The notes under the pieces were generated by a model that was not told the origin of the DNA, made no database searches, and saw only the letters and a program-made list of their open reading frames with translations. The position numbers and the translations under genes are program-made. DNA of 64,000 nt from positions 4,513,202 to 4,577,201 of the forward strand of contig NC_087393.1 in assembly GCF_963675165.1 (NCBI RefSeq). The letters are read 5' to 3'. The stretch's first letter is position 1, and each line of letters starts with the position of its first letter. Below are positions 1-11,798 of the stretch, in pieces. This DNA is from Halichondria panicea (Eukaryota > Porifera > Demospongiae > Suberitida > Halichondriidae).

Positions 1-25
1 GTTATTAACAATGTAGTTTTAGTTT

Positions 26-1696
26 TTAGGGTAAGCATTCGTAAGTGTTTTCAATTTCCTCTCTTTCAGTGTCAGCAGTCACACTAGTGTATACCTCATT
101 CTCTGTGGTGGGTATTGAGGGGTCATTGTCAGAACTCGACTGTCTCACTCCAACATTTGTAATAGTCACATAGTCATAATTTCCTTCATCCTGAGCAGCC
201 ACATTAACATTATCATACAACTCATCTTCTATGGTGGGTACTGAAAGATGGTTGATATTGCCATAGGCTTTATTTTGGGTCAGTTTCATTTCCACTTCTC
301 CCTCGTTATTGTCATAGTAATCGTTTTCTTGAGCCAAGTTTTGTTTAGCTTCAGTATGAATGTGATCAATTTTTTCGTAAGTATCTTCCCCAGCTGTGTC
401 ATAATCAGTGCGTTGGATAGTAGCTTTCTTATTTGTGGTTGTGGGTTTGTTAAGAGCTGAAAAATGTATAGCGTGCACATGACATACTGTTCGTAATAAT
501 ATTGCATAAATGGTTACCTATATTAACTCTAGTTGCAGCAATGTATACAATAGCCGCCTACGGACGTACCTAGTGTCACAGTGGAGGTCTTTCTCTTCCA
601 CTTGACAATAGCACAACACACAACACATACAAACAGAATGATGAGCATCACCACACCGGTAACACCTACGGCCACTCCTATACTCAGCATTTGTACTCCA
701 GCATTCATTTCTGTCATATTGGGAAGTACAGAGTTAGTTGGCTTTGGAATCAGCTTTGTTGTAGTAGCAGAAGATTCCCTATTAAGTTGCATGGAAGTGT
801 GTGTCGTAGCACTTTCCAATGATGCTGTTGAACGTTGGGTGGTTATTTCCGAGTTCTTTGCCGGGAAAGTCGATGATAGTTGAGGTGCTGAGGTTCTTGT
901 GGTTTCGATGCATTTTGTAGGCACTAATATTGTGCAGTGGTCACATATAAACAGATGCATAAGCGCTCGGTGTACTTACTTACTACTCACCCCTTGTTTA
1001 GTTACTTGTATAGCTCTTATATAGCTTACCTATTATAGCTGTAATCAAAGGAGCACTATTTGTAGAGCGGAATTGCTCTGCATTGCACAGTGAAGTTGGT
1101 TCAATTCTGTCGCTGTTAATTGAATACAACACAGATTCATTAGTGTAGAGTTCATCACGACTGAAAAGTATTCCATTGTCATCATCAGTGCTAGTGAGAT
1201 TTAATCCGACCACGTCTCCTGGCTCCACTGATATCCATTCACTCTCTGGTACTGTCACGTTGATTAGACCTCTTTGAGGATCCAGAGAGCTTAATCCCCC
1301 CAGGCACATGTCTTGTAAGTAGTTTGCTCCAATCTTGCTATAACAGTTGTCTCCTAAAGATGAGTTGACTCTCCACACCTCAAAAGAAATAGAGTAGCAG
1401 TCTCGACCACTAGCTCTTTCCACAAAGGTTCTCCACTCAGTCACCACTCCACAGCAGTTGAACCTGTAGCTAGTGATGATAGCTTGGATGGGATTATCGC
1501 GAAATCGAGGTATTCTATCTTCTGTCCTCACAAAGTTTGGTAGAGGTAGTCTTCCATTACTTGCTTGAATACACCCATATGGTGTCAATTGTCCTATATA
1601 TACGTATATTAATTATACACAAGCTTATAATTATGCCTTACCATTACCCTTTCCCTGGAATATAGTCACAAGGCTTAGTACATATAGTAGCTTCAT
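26..1696 (-). CDS. R1: type I membrane receptor, tyrosine-rich tail
   Basis: Four exons (1642-1696, 1030-1593, 570-923, 26-456) splice through GT-AG introns, all phase 1, into 467 codons plus stop. Residues 1-18 are a signal peptide (MKLLYVLSLVTIF). The ectodomain, about residues 19-206, is a divergent member of the array's family: NPIQ, FNCCG, TEWRTFVE, FEVWRV, PGDVVG and a closing APLIT. A Ser/Thr-rich stalk follows, then a membrane helix at about 285-313 and a basic KWKRK stop-transfer. The 143-residue tail has at least seven tyrosines with a hydrophobic residue at +3 (YEKI, YGNI, YDNV, YDYV, YTSV, YECL). YGNI and YDNV lie 12 residues apart, as in an ITAM-like pair. Signalling through SH2 adaptors is inferred; no ligand can be inferred. 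Confidence 0.85.
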
Positions 1697-1914
1697 TTCT
1701 TGAGCACCAATTAAAATTAGCCTGCTAATCTCTAAACTTAAAGAGAATGCACATACACAACGTATAAGGTACTGCCAAGGTTTCTGTTGTCTGCTTCAAA
1801 TAAATTAAACAGGTTACATGACATGACATCATTGCAAGAACTTTAACAAGTGCTTAATGTTCAGAATGAGAGGTTTCATATACACAAAACTGTGCCTGAG
1901 GGAGCTACGTGTAT

Positions 1915-2235
1915 TTAGATCATGTTTGTCATAAATACTGCAATCTGATTGGTTAGAGGAAATGTTCTATCCAATTTAGAAAATCATGTACTTCAATAGA
2001 AAATCATGTACTTCACTTAGAAAATCATGTAGCAAAGATTAGATAAGAACATTCAAATCTGATTGGCTAAATACTCATGGTTGCTATGATCTAAAATGCT
2101 TAGACACTGTTTAGGAAGTTTCCACATGATTTAGAAGTCCTCAGGGCTAGTAGAACCCTCACTGCGTTCGGGATACTACAACCAGCCCTTTGGGCTTCTA
2201 AATCATGTAGAAACTTCCTAAACAGTGTCTAACTA
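1915..2235. mobile_element. Hairpin MITE, TTAGACACTG family (copy 1)
   Basis: Positions 2100-2232 form a near-perfect hairpin: TTAGACACTGTTTAGGAAG at one end and its reverse complement at the other, with a GGGCT...AGCCC inner stem. An adjoining block from about 1915 has repeated AAAATCATGTA units and travels with the hairpin. Other copies lie near 15,238, 35,029 and 53,568, and a partial one near 16,170-16,390. No coding capacity is seen, so it is non-autonomous. Confidence 0.75.
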
Positions 2236-2240
2236 TTATA

Positions 2241-2977
2241 TAGTGTACATAATTATAGTGTAACCGTAAAATGTTTGTACATGTAGACTGCTCATCTGCA
2301 TTGAAAGCACGAGCACAAATATTGACAAGAGGATAGCGATGCAATGTGGTTTCTTTGATCTTTGCTCAAGCAAGCAATGTCTGTCGGTTGTTTACTATAC
2401 ATTGAAAGTTTGTAGTGACCTTAATTGAGACTGTCATCAGTTTTTTCTTCTACAACACTCGCTCTACACAGTTACAATGTTGTTTTAGTTTGTAACGAAA
2501 TCTGCAGCTTTCTTACCATTATTTCTTTCAAAATTAACCAATATAGAGCCACAAAGATAGCTAGTGCAGTTTCATTCTTAGCCGATAATAATTATATTCT
2601 GTGCATGCTTTCATAAATGTACTGTACGTACTATGCTTACTGCTATGGACTGCTATGAACTGTTATGGTTTTTGTTTCTGTTTATAACACGTCATCAACT
2701 AACAGCGTATACTAATGATACCCGTGTCAACTATTGTTTCTTTGATGTATCACATATATGCTTTCGTAAAGCCTTTTAATAAGTATGTAGGTTTCAGAAG
2801 GAAAGATACACAAACACAATTTTGTAACTACACCATCACCCCACCCTCTCCAGCTGACAATAACGCTGAATTCAACAGCGTATGTATAATTATGGCTGAT
2901 GCATCCACACGTACACAATGACTGTTGTCAAAATCTATATATACACACACATTTTAGTGAACTTTATACTGTCATAA
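2241..2977. other. Intergenic between R1 and R2
   Basis: This spacer lies upstream of R1 and downstream of R2. It is AT-rich. Short open frames run in both directions, but none has splice-supported or family-like coding features. No repeat or RNA gene is recognised. Confidence 0.5.
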
Positions 2978-5364
2978 TCATTTATCTACAGCATTCGCAC
3001 TAGACACTTGATGTGTGTATGTATATATGTACGTCTCATCTTCTGCAATGGGTTCCAAATGTTGAAGCTCTCTTGTTTTAGTGTAGGCTTTGTTTTCTGT
3101 CATTCTCATTACTGCTGGCCCTCCCATCCCCTCGTTTACATAGTAGTCAGGGCAACTCAGCCTCGGATAATCATACTCCACAATGAACGGGTTGCTAGGG
3201 TAACTGTAGATCTCACTCTGACGAGAGGTGTCAATTACTTGTCCGTATGATACGTTTTGTTCTGTTTGTGGATCTGTGCTTAAATCTATTGTGCTATATC
3301 GGTCTTGGATTGTAGTACTTGTTCTCTGATCGGATGTATTCAGGTTGACTCCTGGAATGGAATCAAAACACACACATCTAAGTGGAATCCAAACACACAC
3401 ATCTAAGTTCATATTGTTTTGCTTCCGCAATGTATACATTGTTATTGTGTAAACGGATGTAATTGTATAGCTCTTTTATGTATTCACTCCATAAGGTATT
3501 TCACCTCCTTTTGGTATGTTTCCTCTTTTCTTCATCACAATGCACACCAAAATAACCGCCAGCGTTACTAGTAGTGCTAGCACCAGCATTGCCACAGTCA
3601 TACCAACATGCAATCCTACGTTCACGTTTTGATTTGGCAAGGTAGGAAGTGCAATAGGTGTAGCTAGTAGGTTCTTTGAAGTCATGATAGGATGGTTAGA
3701 AGACTCGATAAATACTGTTAGTGGTGTGGTGTGTGTTTCCGTAGGCATTTCCCGTGTTGCAAGTAAAGTTGATAGCATGGTCTCCATAGATACTGGTGTA
3801 GACTTTATCCCTATATAATGTTGCACCTGATTATTAAGAGTGAATCATGGTCCAACTTACCTGTGTTTGTGGTAGTAGGTTTAGGGATTCTTGATGTTGA
3901 AAATGCAGTTGATATCTGGCCAAGTAAAGTTGGTAGCATGGTCTCCATAGATACTGGTGTAGACTTTATCCCTATATAATGTTGCACCTGATTATTAAGA
4001 GTGAATCATGGTCCAACTTACCTGTGTTTGTGGTAGTAGGTTTAGGGATTTTTGATGTTGAAAATGCAGTTGATATCTGGCCTAGAGTCTCCATAGATAC
4101 TGATGTAGAGCTTATTTCTAATGCTGCACCTGAAACCATTATACGTACAGTAGTACTGACAATACACATGTGTGAATGTTACAACTTACCTGTGTGTATG
4201 GTAGTAGTATAAGTAGTGGTGAGGAAAATAGAGGATGAGGTCGATGTTGGGCAGACCAGCGTGGATGTGAATGTAGAGGGGCAGTTACCGTTCACCGTAG
4301 TAGCTGTAGGTGACATTGAGATACTAGTAGTAGCATCGCGACCATTATACGTTACTATGTTGAAATTGACATCGTTTACTGCATGATGTCTGATCTAATT
4401 TGCGTATAGCGGGTAATTTTCGTGGGACAAAATTTTCGTGGTTGGAGGTCTGACCACGAATATTTTACCCACGAATGAAGCGACCTTGCCTACCTTTACC
4501 TGCAGTGCAAGTAGCAACCACGAAAATATTATCCCCACGAAATGACTAAAATAATATTGCTCAACCACGAATATTAAATTTTTGCCCCCCCAAAAGTTAC
4601 CCGCTATCAGACATGTACGGTATGCGTATGTGTACTAACTTCAGTAATTATGTATTTTGTAGTTACTGTATCGTTGCTTACCCAAGGACACTGAGATGAT
4701 TGGTCCAAGGCTTGTAGACATGCTGAGGTCCCCTGCATTGCCCACTTCCAGTAAGCACTCATTTTGTAGTTCAGAGTTACCAGTCGCATACCATAGCTCC
4801 TCAAGATTGAAGTCCCGGCTATCAAACTTCAGTCCTACATTAGTGCCGCCATCCTCCTGTTCAAGATAGTATCCAACCACATCTCCTGGTTGGAAGTCAA
4901 GTTGCTCACTGTTGGCTGGTATTTTTTCAATGTCACTGTTGGTATTAGGATTATTAGCGAAGGTAAGTAAAGGAAAAGAGTTCTCTCCAATTTTAACAAA
5001 TCTGTTGCTACTCATAGGCCTCCATATCTGGAACTTTATTGAGTACACTTCACCACCACTAGCCTCCAAAAAAGCTGACCAACCGCCGACTTTCCCACAG
5101 CAGTGGAACTTGTAACTTTTGATGATGACTTGGATCGGATTCACCTCAATTCGAGGGGCATTTCTTCCCGGGTTTTGGAATCTAGGCAAACTGTCTGCAG
5201 AGTTAGCCCTAAGGCATTCTCGAGCTTTTGACATAATATGTAAATTAGATAGTAAATACTGTGAGCAGGCTATGTGCGTACAGTTACATGTCATTCTCAC
5301 CTTTACAATAATCTACTGTGGTTATTAGCATAATTGTGACAACTGTCCTTAGTGAAATGTTCAT
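2978..5364 (-). CDS. R2: type I membrane receptor with serial stalk exons
   Basis: Seven exons (5301-5364, 4682-5224, 4190-4303, 4022-4129, 3861-3971, 3505-3810, 2978-3351), every junction phase 1, give 539 codons plus stop. Residues 1-21 are a signal peptide. The type I ectodomain spans about 22-202 (FHCCGKVGGW, FQIWRP, GENSF, PGDVVGYYLE, EELWYATG, GPIIS). Three Ser/Thr/Pro stalk exons follow. The second and third, plus the start of the membrane exon, are tandem duplicates of one another (STPVSMET in each). The helix is at about 379-405, followed by KKR. The 124-residue tail differs from the other tails but keeps tyrosine motifs (VSYGQV, EIYSYP, NKAYTKT, ETYIYTYT). Skipping any stalk exon would keep frame. 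A MITE sits in the intron at 4406-4607. Confidence 0.85.
4406..4607. mobile_element. MITE with ATAGCGGGTAA ends, in R2 intron
   Basis: The left end reads ATAGCGGGTAATTTTCGTGG and the right end GTTACCCGCTAT, an inverted pair. Inside are repeated CACGAA/TTCGTG tracts, also inverted. Related copies with the same ends occur at 43,203-43,407, 55,150-55,326 and 58,846-59,034. It lies inside an intron and does not interrupt coding sequence. Confidence 0.7.
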
Positions 5365-6167
5365 TCTTGAAGAGAGCCAGATGGTTCAAGATTAGCTATA
5401 ATTATAGCTGGTGTTTATAGCATATGCTTTATATATGGTCATTGATTCAGAGCATTATTCATCAGCTGACAAAGTGATGAATTGTGTACATGGCATATTA
5501 GAGTAAATGAGAGACCGTTAATAATGGATGCCTTCCTTATTATAGTAAACATGCTACAAGTTAATTGTTATAGCCATCGCGTGAGCACTGGCAGCCAATG
5601 CATTAATTGCATACCATTCTTTTAGCTTCGTGCAGAATTATCTATAAAGCGTGCCGTTGAATATTTACATGCACACAACATTGGTGATTGATAGTTTGAT
5701 TGATAGTAACATGATTACTAAATAATTAAGCCGTGTGGAAAGTATAATGTATATTCACGGTTTAGTGTAAGTACGTTGTACTGACTTTTACATTGCTAAT
5801 TTAATATCTAACATACATAATCATAAGCACTCATGCAGTGCGCTAGTGTTAGCGGTCACACTAGTGTGTGCCTCATTCTCTGTGGTGGGTATTGAGGGAT
5901 CATGCTTTTGTTATGTATTAAACATTTAATGTGATGGTAAGCCATGCATGAAATATGTACGTAATACCGTATTTATACTTATAATAAGTACATTACTGTA
6001 TAACAATACACTGTATGAGATAATACCCAACACACAGCACATTCTCTAAGGATGCTAGACCTATAGTAAATGTATTGCCTATAACATAATCTTCAGTCTC
6101 AGTTTTAGCAGTCACACATTACTAGATCAGAGTCCCATGCATGTGTCTCTGTGCATATGCAGCTCCA
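5365..6167. other. Intergenic with a receptor-tail exon scrap
   Basis: This spacer lies between R2 and R3. At about 5852-5903 the minus strand carries a fragment of the receptor tail exon, the segment coding PSIPTTENEA followed by TSVTA with a Tyr-to-His change (NEAH). It is an isolated duplicate without splice sites. The rest shows nothing recognisable. Confidence 0.6.
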
Positions 6168-9153
6168 TCATATACATGCTTCGCTCAATACATCAATGCA
6201 TTGGTCATCATTTGCTACCGTGACAACCAATCCGCTATCTGACATAACATGGTTTGAAACACTTGATTCTTGTATTTGTGAAATTTCACCAGAGTTGCCT
6301 AATCTTCCATAAGCTTCGTTCTTGCTAATTACTGGATCTGGCCCTGCTTTGTTCAATGTACCAATGCAGTGGTCATCATTTGCTACCGTGACAACCAATC
6401 CGGCCCTATCTGATATACGGAACTTTAATCCTTGTGTTTGTGAAATCTCACTAGAGTTGCCCAATCTTCCATAAGCTTCATTCTCAGTGCCAATTATTAG
6501 ATCTAATCTCTGTGGTGGATGTGGAGGGGGCGTTGTCAGAGCTTGGCTGTCTAACTCTCGTCTCATTTCTTGTGGGTGACCATTTGTATTAATGTCACCC
6601 GGATCAGTATCGATGTAGTCGTACATAGGTTCTGTATTATGTTCTTCAATTCTCTCTGTGTGATAAGAAACATGGAGTATAATAGCTGTATACATACTTG
6701 TTGCATTTTGAGTGGGCAGATCAAATGAAACACTGTGCCAATATTAGCCTCGATTCAAGGCCGATTAAAATACGGCCTGGTACTTATTGCAGGGGTGATA
6801 GTGCGCATGCGCTTCAAATTACCCAGAATATGGATAATCGTACCACGAACGTAAAACCTTAGTAAATTATCCGGAAATTAGTCCGTTTACTAAGAATATG
6901 TTCCGTAATACTTATCTCAAAGACTGAGTTCTGTGAAGCTGTGGCTTATGCCGTCTATTGCGTTGGTCTAGAAGGCTTAAACACTAGTTTTAAGACAGAA
7001 GAGGCTCTCATCTACGTCTAGGATGGTCCTATAGCCGGGTTGTCTTTGCAAGTGGCAGTTTGAGGCACCATACACTTCTCATATAGCCTGTACAGATCCA
7101 AGGTAAGACATCCTGACCATACAACCGTCATAGAGGTAGATGAGAACCTCTTCTGGCTTCAGACTAGTGTGAAACAACGCAATAGAGAGCTAAGCTGATG
7201 TTACAAAGATAGAAAATAGATGAAGGAAGAAAAAGGGGATTCCCCAGATTCTGGTGAATAAACTAACGCATGCGCACTATCACCCCTGCAATAGGTACCA
7301 GGCCGTATTTTAATCGGCCTTGAATCGAGGCTATGCCAATATCTGCCATATGGCACAGGTCAAACGGTGAACTGTGCCATACTATGGCATGGGTGAAGTT
7401 ACCTAAAGCCCACCCTCCATCTAGATACTGGCATAGTATGGCTGAAGTTACCTAAAGCCGACCCTCCACCCAGTAACCTGAAACGGTCCCTTTTATAGTA
7501 TAACACTGTCAACAGATTCAGTGGTAGGCAGAAAACGTTTTTCATGCGGCTGGTGCATTCCACAGCCGACTACAAATAGTTGCAAACTATAGTTGTCCTA
7601 TAAAAGGAGTGATGTGTACACGGAAAGGAATGCAACAAGGAATGCAACAAATCAGTTGTTACACAGCTATAGATCTACTGCATACTAATTGCACTAAGTA
7701 CATGGGATTTAAGCAAAGAGACTTCTGAATCATCATTGTTGACTCATGTATATACGTCATACACACTTACCCATGCAGCCATGCCTTTTTATGCATATCA
7801 AGGTAGAAATAGATATGATTATGGCTACTACAACCACCAGTTGAAACTACACCAGCAATAACAAACACAGTCGTATCGGCAGTAGACATGGTGTTGTTGG
7901 TGGGTAATGTGGTCTGAGTAGGTTGAATCTGTGTCGTGGTAGTAGCAGGTTCAGCAGTAGTACCAGGTGCAGCAGTAGTAGTAGTAACTATTGTACTTGG
8001 AGCCTGCTGAACCACTCCCGTTCGCTGATTGGCCCAGTAGGTCATCCGTGTTTCAACTACAGCAAATCTGCAGTGTGTAAACAATGTGACATAATAAATA
8101 ACAGATAACAGTAGCTACTGAAAGACTAAAACACACTATTGAAGGTGTTTTAGGTGTGGGGGGACTATAACCATATCGCAGGTTATTTTGAGGGACTAAA
8201 TGTTCGCGAAATGCTCAAACTAAACATTTTGCGGATTATGTTTTCGAGGATAGAGGTTCAAACGACCACACCCCTACAGTAGAGAAGTTCCGGAAGTAAA
8301 CCAATTTTGAGGTTCGAGGTCAAACCTTGAAATTTAGTGCCTCAAAAATAACCAGCTGTACGGTACTATGCATATTTACTCAAGCGTAATAGGTTCCAAA
8401 CTCACCCAAATCTGATATCTCCAGTGTTACCCATAGGAGCTGTCCAAGTGAAATAAATGATGTCTTTATCAGCAGGTGAGTTGTGGGTGACTCCATCCTG
8501 AAAGGAAAAGTGGTTAGAGTGCAAATACAAACCAACATTTTGGTCTCAGTTTTGAACCAAGGATCATAATAAAATATGCAACTTAGCTTATTAGACCAAA
8601 GCTCCTACTGATATAAGCTAGGCCATGCATCAACGGTTAGCTAAACTGCAGATCTGCTTACCGTGTTAATAGGACAGCTGCTGAGTCTGCTTTGGTCTGC
8701 CAATGGCCCTGTTGGAGCGAAGACTCCAGCACGAGTGGTATCATCGTTCATCAGCCTTGCTTGCACGAAAAATCCTCTGAAAGTGCCTCCAACAGTTGCG
8801 TTAGCAATCGACACTACAAAAAAGCAAAAGTGGAAGCTTTTTCAGATACCTAACAAGAGCCTTCAGGTAGAATTGATTAAGCAGAACATGCAGCGCTGCA
8901 CCATACTGCAATGCAATATTATAATTCTCAACGTACAGGTGTAGGTTCTTCCAAGGTAGAATGTAAAAGAGTTGTCACTAGCATTATAGAAGGGCATGAG
9001 ACTAATAGCGTAGGGGACATCACTGGCCTGTGGCTGGGCTAAATGAATGGGGGAGAGGCTATCACAGGCACCAGCAGGTGCACCACTTGAATAACCCTCC
9101 ACAAGCAGTCCTATGGAGGACATCACCAAGGAGACACCGATAAGCAGCTTCAT
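6168..9153 (-). CDS. R3: Reeler-domain receptor with the array's membrane/tail modules (frameshifted)
   Basis: Five exons: 8937-9153, 8662-8813, 8406-8497, 7771-8067 and 6168-6655. A signal peptide (MKLLIGVSLVM) is followed by a Reeler (Reelin N-terminal) domain at about residues 20-165. Support comes from GAPAGACDSLSPIH, PYAISL, FRGFFVQARLMND, GPLADQSRLSSCPIN, then VTHNSPADKD, FTWTAP and GDIRFG. Next come a Thr-rich linker and the TTQIQPTQTTLP membrane module shared with type II receptors. The 162-residue tail holds two copies of a block of about 60 residues containing NEAYGRLGNS. Oddity: a 5-base deletion near 7829-7838, relative to R6 and R8, shifts frame inside the helix. As written the product would stop soon after and lose the tail; with the 5 bases the exons total 417 codons. 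It is a recent pseudogene, an allele, or a sequencing error. Confidence 0.75.
6745..7333. mobile_element. Mutator-like MITE with 9-base target duplication
   Basis: A 589-base element lies in the last intron of R3. Its ends are inverted repeats of about 66 bases starting TAGCCTCGATTCAAGGCCGA, and inversion continues inward almost to the centre. It is flanked on both sides by TGCCAATAT, a 9-base target-site duplication. Long TIRs with 9-base duplications fit the Mutator (MULE) superfamily. No transposase is present. Two tiny relatives with their own 9-base duplications lie at 33,687-33,745 and 53,792-53,849. Confidence 0.85.
8171..8366. mobile_element. Small inverted-repeat element in R3 intron
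   Basis: The left side (ATCGCAGGTTATTTTGAGG) and right side (CCTCAAAAATAACCAGC) are imperfect inverted repeats. The interior has further CGAGG/CCTCG-type inversions. It resembles the ATAGCGGGTA MITE family in layout. It is intronic and non-coding. Confidence 0.5.
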
Positions 9154-9853
9154 ACTCACAACAGGCTATTGAGACAATCTGCAAAGGAAAGAAAGTAACT
9201 CAAAGATTTCCAGGAAAATGTTCACATTAATTTATAGAGAGCTACACTTATTTTATCTATATATGTGACTATGCTTGGTCTATGTATACTCATGCACCTA
9301 AAATGCAATACAGCAGAAGCTCTTTACTCACCACTCAGTCTGATCTGCACAGACGTACTGAATATTTGTAGGTTAAGGGTGCCCGCACATAGTGACATAA
9401 TTTAACCACAAAAATGCAACGTTTAGATCACGTGTGCAATTTGAAACTTGCACTTGCAATATTTAATTTCAATGCGTGCGCTAGAGTATAAAGTATCAAT
9501 TGTCAGACAGAACATATAATCAGACAGCTGCCAGAGGAGAACGGATGGGCGAAACAAGCTGATTTTTCACCTGACAATAGATCTACCTATAAACAATGTA
9601 ACCTCCAAAAATATACACCAAAATGTGGTGTGTCTGATAAATTGATTAATCAGACAAAATAAACATAATATCGGACACAGGAACCAACGAATCACTAAAG
9701 AGGCAGAGCCACAAGATTTAATAGCCCAACATATCACAAAACAAAAGAGCTACATGTACCCTACACATGACAGCAGCAGTTACAAAACCACTAACTGCAC
9801 TGCACATAGACTATATTATAGCTGTTACAAAGTGCACATAGATTGATACTCAC
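9154..9853. other. R3 upstream region
   Basis: This stretch should hold the R3 promoter and the remains of sequence downstream of relic R4. No clear core promoter, RNA gene or coding exon is seen. Confidence 0.4.
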
Positions 9854-10531
9854 TCGAGATGATTGGTCCAAGGTTTGTAGACATGCTGAGGTCCCCTGCA
9901 TTGCTCTTCCAACAAGCACTCATTTTGTAGGTCAGAGTTACCAGTCGTATACCATAGCTCTTCAACATTGAAGTTACTATCAAACAATTAACAGACCTCC
10001 GTTATTGTCACCAGCCTGCTCGAGATTGTAACCAACCACATCTCCTGGTTGGAAGTCAAGTTAATGGCTTTGGCTATGAGACTAGCATCAGCCAGTGTAG
10101 GAAATGAGTTCTCTCCGATTTTAACAAATCTGTTATCCCCCATAGACCTCCATATCTGGAACTTTATTGAGTACACCTCAGTATGAGCACCACCACCAGC
10201 GTCTACATACGCAGCCTAACCAGCAACTCTCCCATAGCAGTATATATAGAACTCGTAGCTTTTAATAATGGCTTGGATCGGATTCACAGCCATTTGAGGG
10301 GCACGGTTTCCTGGGTCTCCAAAGCTATATAGGCAGACTGTCTGCTCCATCAGAGTTAGCACGGACACAATCCTGAGCTGTATACAATCATAAACAAAGC
10401 TATGAAATTATCTGTAGATAGCTAGTATGACACTGACACTGACATTGTCATTGTGCACCTCTGTACATGCACTTACCTGTAACATGACTAGCAATTAGTA
10501 CCAGTGCTAGTGAAATAGTGATTAGTGTCAT
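9854..10531 (-). pseudogene. R4 relic: type I receptor exons 1-2
   Basis: The signal exon (10477-10531, MTLITISLALVLIASHVT) is intact and has a good donor. The ectodomain exon (9854-10377) is broken by a 4-base tata insertion near 10,330 relative to intact copies, a further insertion near 10,245, and a small deletion at its 3' end before the donor. No linker, membrane or tail exon follows before the R3 promoter region. It is a dead partial copy. Confidence 0.8.
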
Positions 10532-10721
10532 TCCTATTGTATTAGATCTAGGGTGCATGCGTAGATCTATATAGACGTCTATATGTGTTTCCTGGTGATC
10601 AAACTTGATTGTGGTCATATTGTTGTATGCTTGAAGGGTTTCTCTTATTTGAAACCAAAAATATCCACATACACAACTAACACGCATGTACGAGCAAGCA
10701 TATACAAAGTTCGGTTTCTTT

Positions 10722-11024
10722 ATAGGTGGAATTTCCTTCGACATGTGTCCATCAATCAGTTTGTAATCAGTAATCACAACATTGTAATACTGTAGTTCAT
10801 ACTTACCGCTTTACAATGAACCCTAATAAGTTTTCTAATAGCAGCACTATTATGCAGCTTCACATTACACACCACTATAGATCATGCAGTACCACACCGA
10901 CCTTATCAGATGCACTCTCCGTATTTAGAGTTGAATGTGGATTTTTGCAACAAGCGTATAGTTGAGTGAACCTTGGACCCAGTTCCTGTAGTCCCACTTG
11001 TTTAGAATTCCTGAAAACGTACCT
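10722..11024 (-). pseudogene. RPF1 3'-end fragment (exons 4-5), copy 1
   Basis: The minus strand carries an RPF1 exon-4-like block at about 10,909-11,024 ([18 protein letters not shown], then frameshifted) and a last-exon block at about 10,722-10,760 matching [10 protein letters not shown] with changes. The intact originals are at 54,918-55,044 and 54,734-54,775. It was carried along when receptor units duplicated. It cannot encode a Brix protein. Confidence 0.85.
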
Positions 11025-11103
11025 ACACAAGAACAACAAAACTGTCCTCACAACTATCACAACAGATCTACATGCATGAATGCACAAATTAACGACTAAT
11101 TAC

Positions 11104-11265
11104 CCAGTGGAACATCAAGGTGCCACTTCGGCTGTAGTTTGAGCTGCTACTGACTGAGCAGCACACAAGACACTATTATTATGCAGTACAGGATTGTGTT
11201 TATTTCAACTTACCTGATAAGCTGAAAACAACTAGTATTAGCATAAACATGTTAATTCTTCCCAT
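11104..11265 (-). pseudogene. Orphan type II receptor 5' exons, copy 1
   Basis: Exon 1 at 11,214-11,265 codes the type II signal peptide (MGRINMFMLILVVFSLS) with an intact donor. A stub of the ectodomain exon follows (AAQTTAEVAP), then a stop, and the sequence runs directly into RPF1-derived DNA. It is a deletion relic; the same arrangement recurs at 30,868-31,029. Confidence 0.8.
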
Positions 11266-11798
11266 CTTGACAGTCCAGAGTCCTGGTCTCTTAATTACAT
11301 ACAATAAATTATTCTGGTGCTTGTGAACTTTGTTTGCATGTACTCTCGGTTTACTTTAAGCATCCCATTATTTTTTAACCACGCTCAATTTAATGGTGCA
11401 TGGGTAACCCGAAACTTATATTGCATTTTCATTGATCCAAGAACCTTGCAACAATGCAATTAAGAGCAGACCATCCTTTTCATATAAAAGCCATGCAATA
11501 TAATAATGTCGCCTATTGTGTGTTTATTGCCACTGTACACTTTTTAACCCACAAAACACATGTATTTACTATTATGGCTTCAAGCCAAACTTTATACAAC
11601 AACAATCACAGCATGCAGCTGTTGTGGAAACTCAAAATCAGAAGCTTTTTGCATAAACTATAAGATACACTCTCTGAAAACATTCCATCGCAGGACCATA
11701 CAAATTATTGCTGTAGTTTTACTCTACCATAGGCTATATAGACATTATATGTGAAGTTTTGTGGAACTCTGAGAGGGTCACCCGTTAGGTTTTGTTCA
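11266..11798. other. Type II 5' flank fused to R5 3' flank
   Basis: This block upstream of the orphan type II exon is conserved with 18,552-18,936, 31,030-31,553 and 38,247-38,759, including ATTGATCCAAGAACCTT. It probably descends from the type II promoter. No gene is seen in it. Confidence 0.5.
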
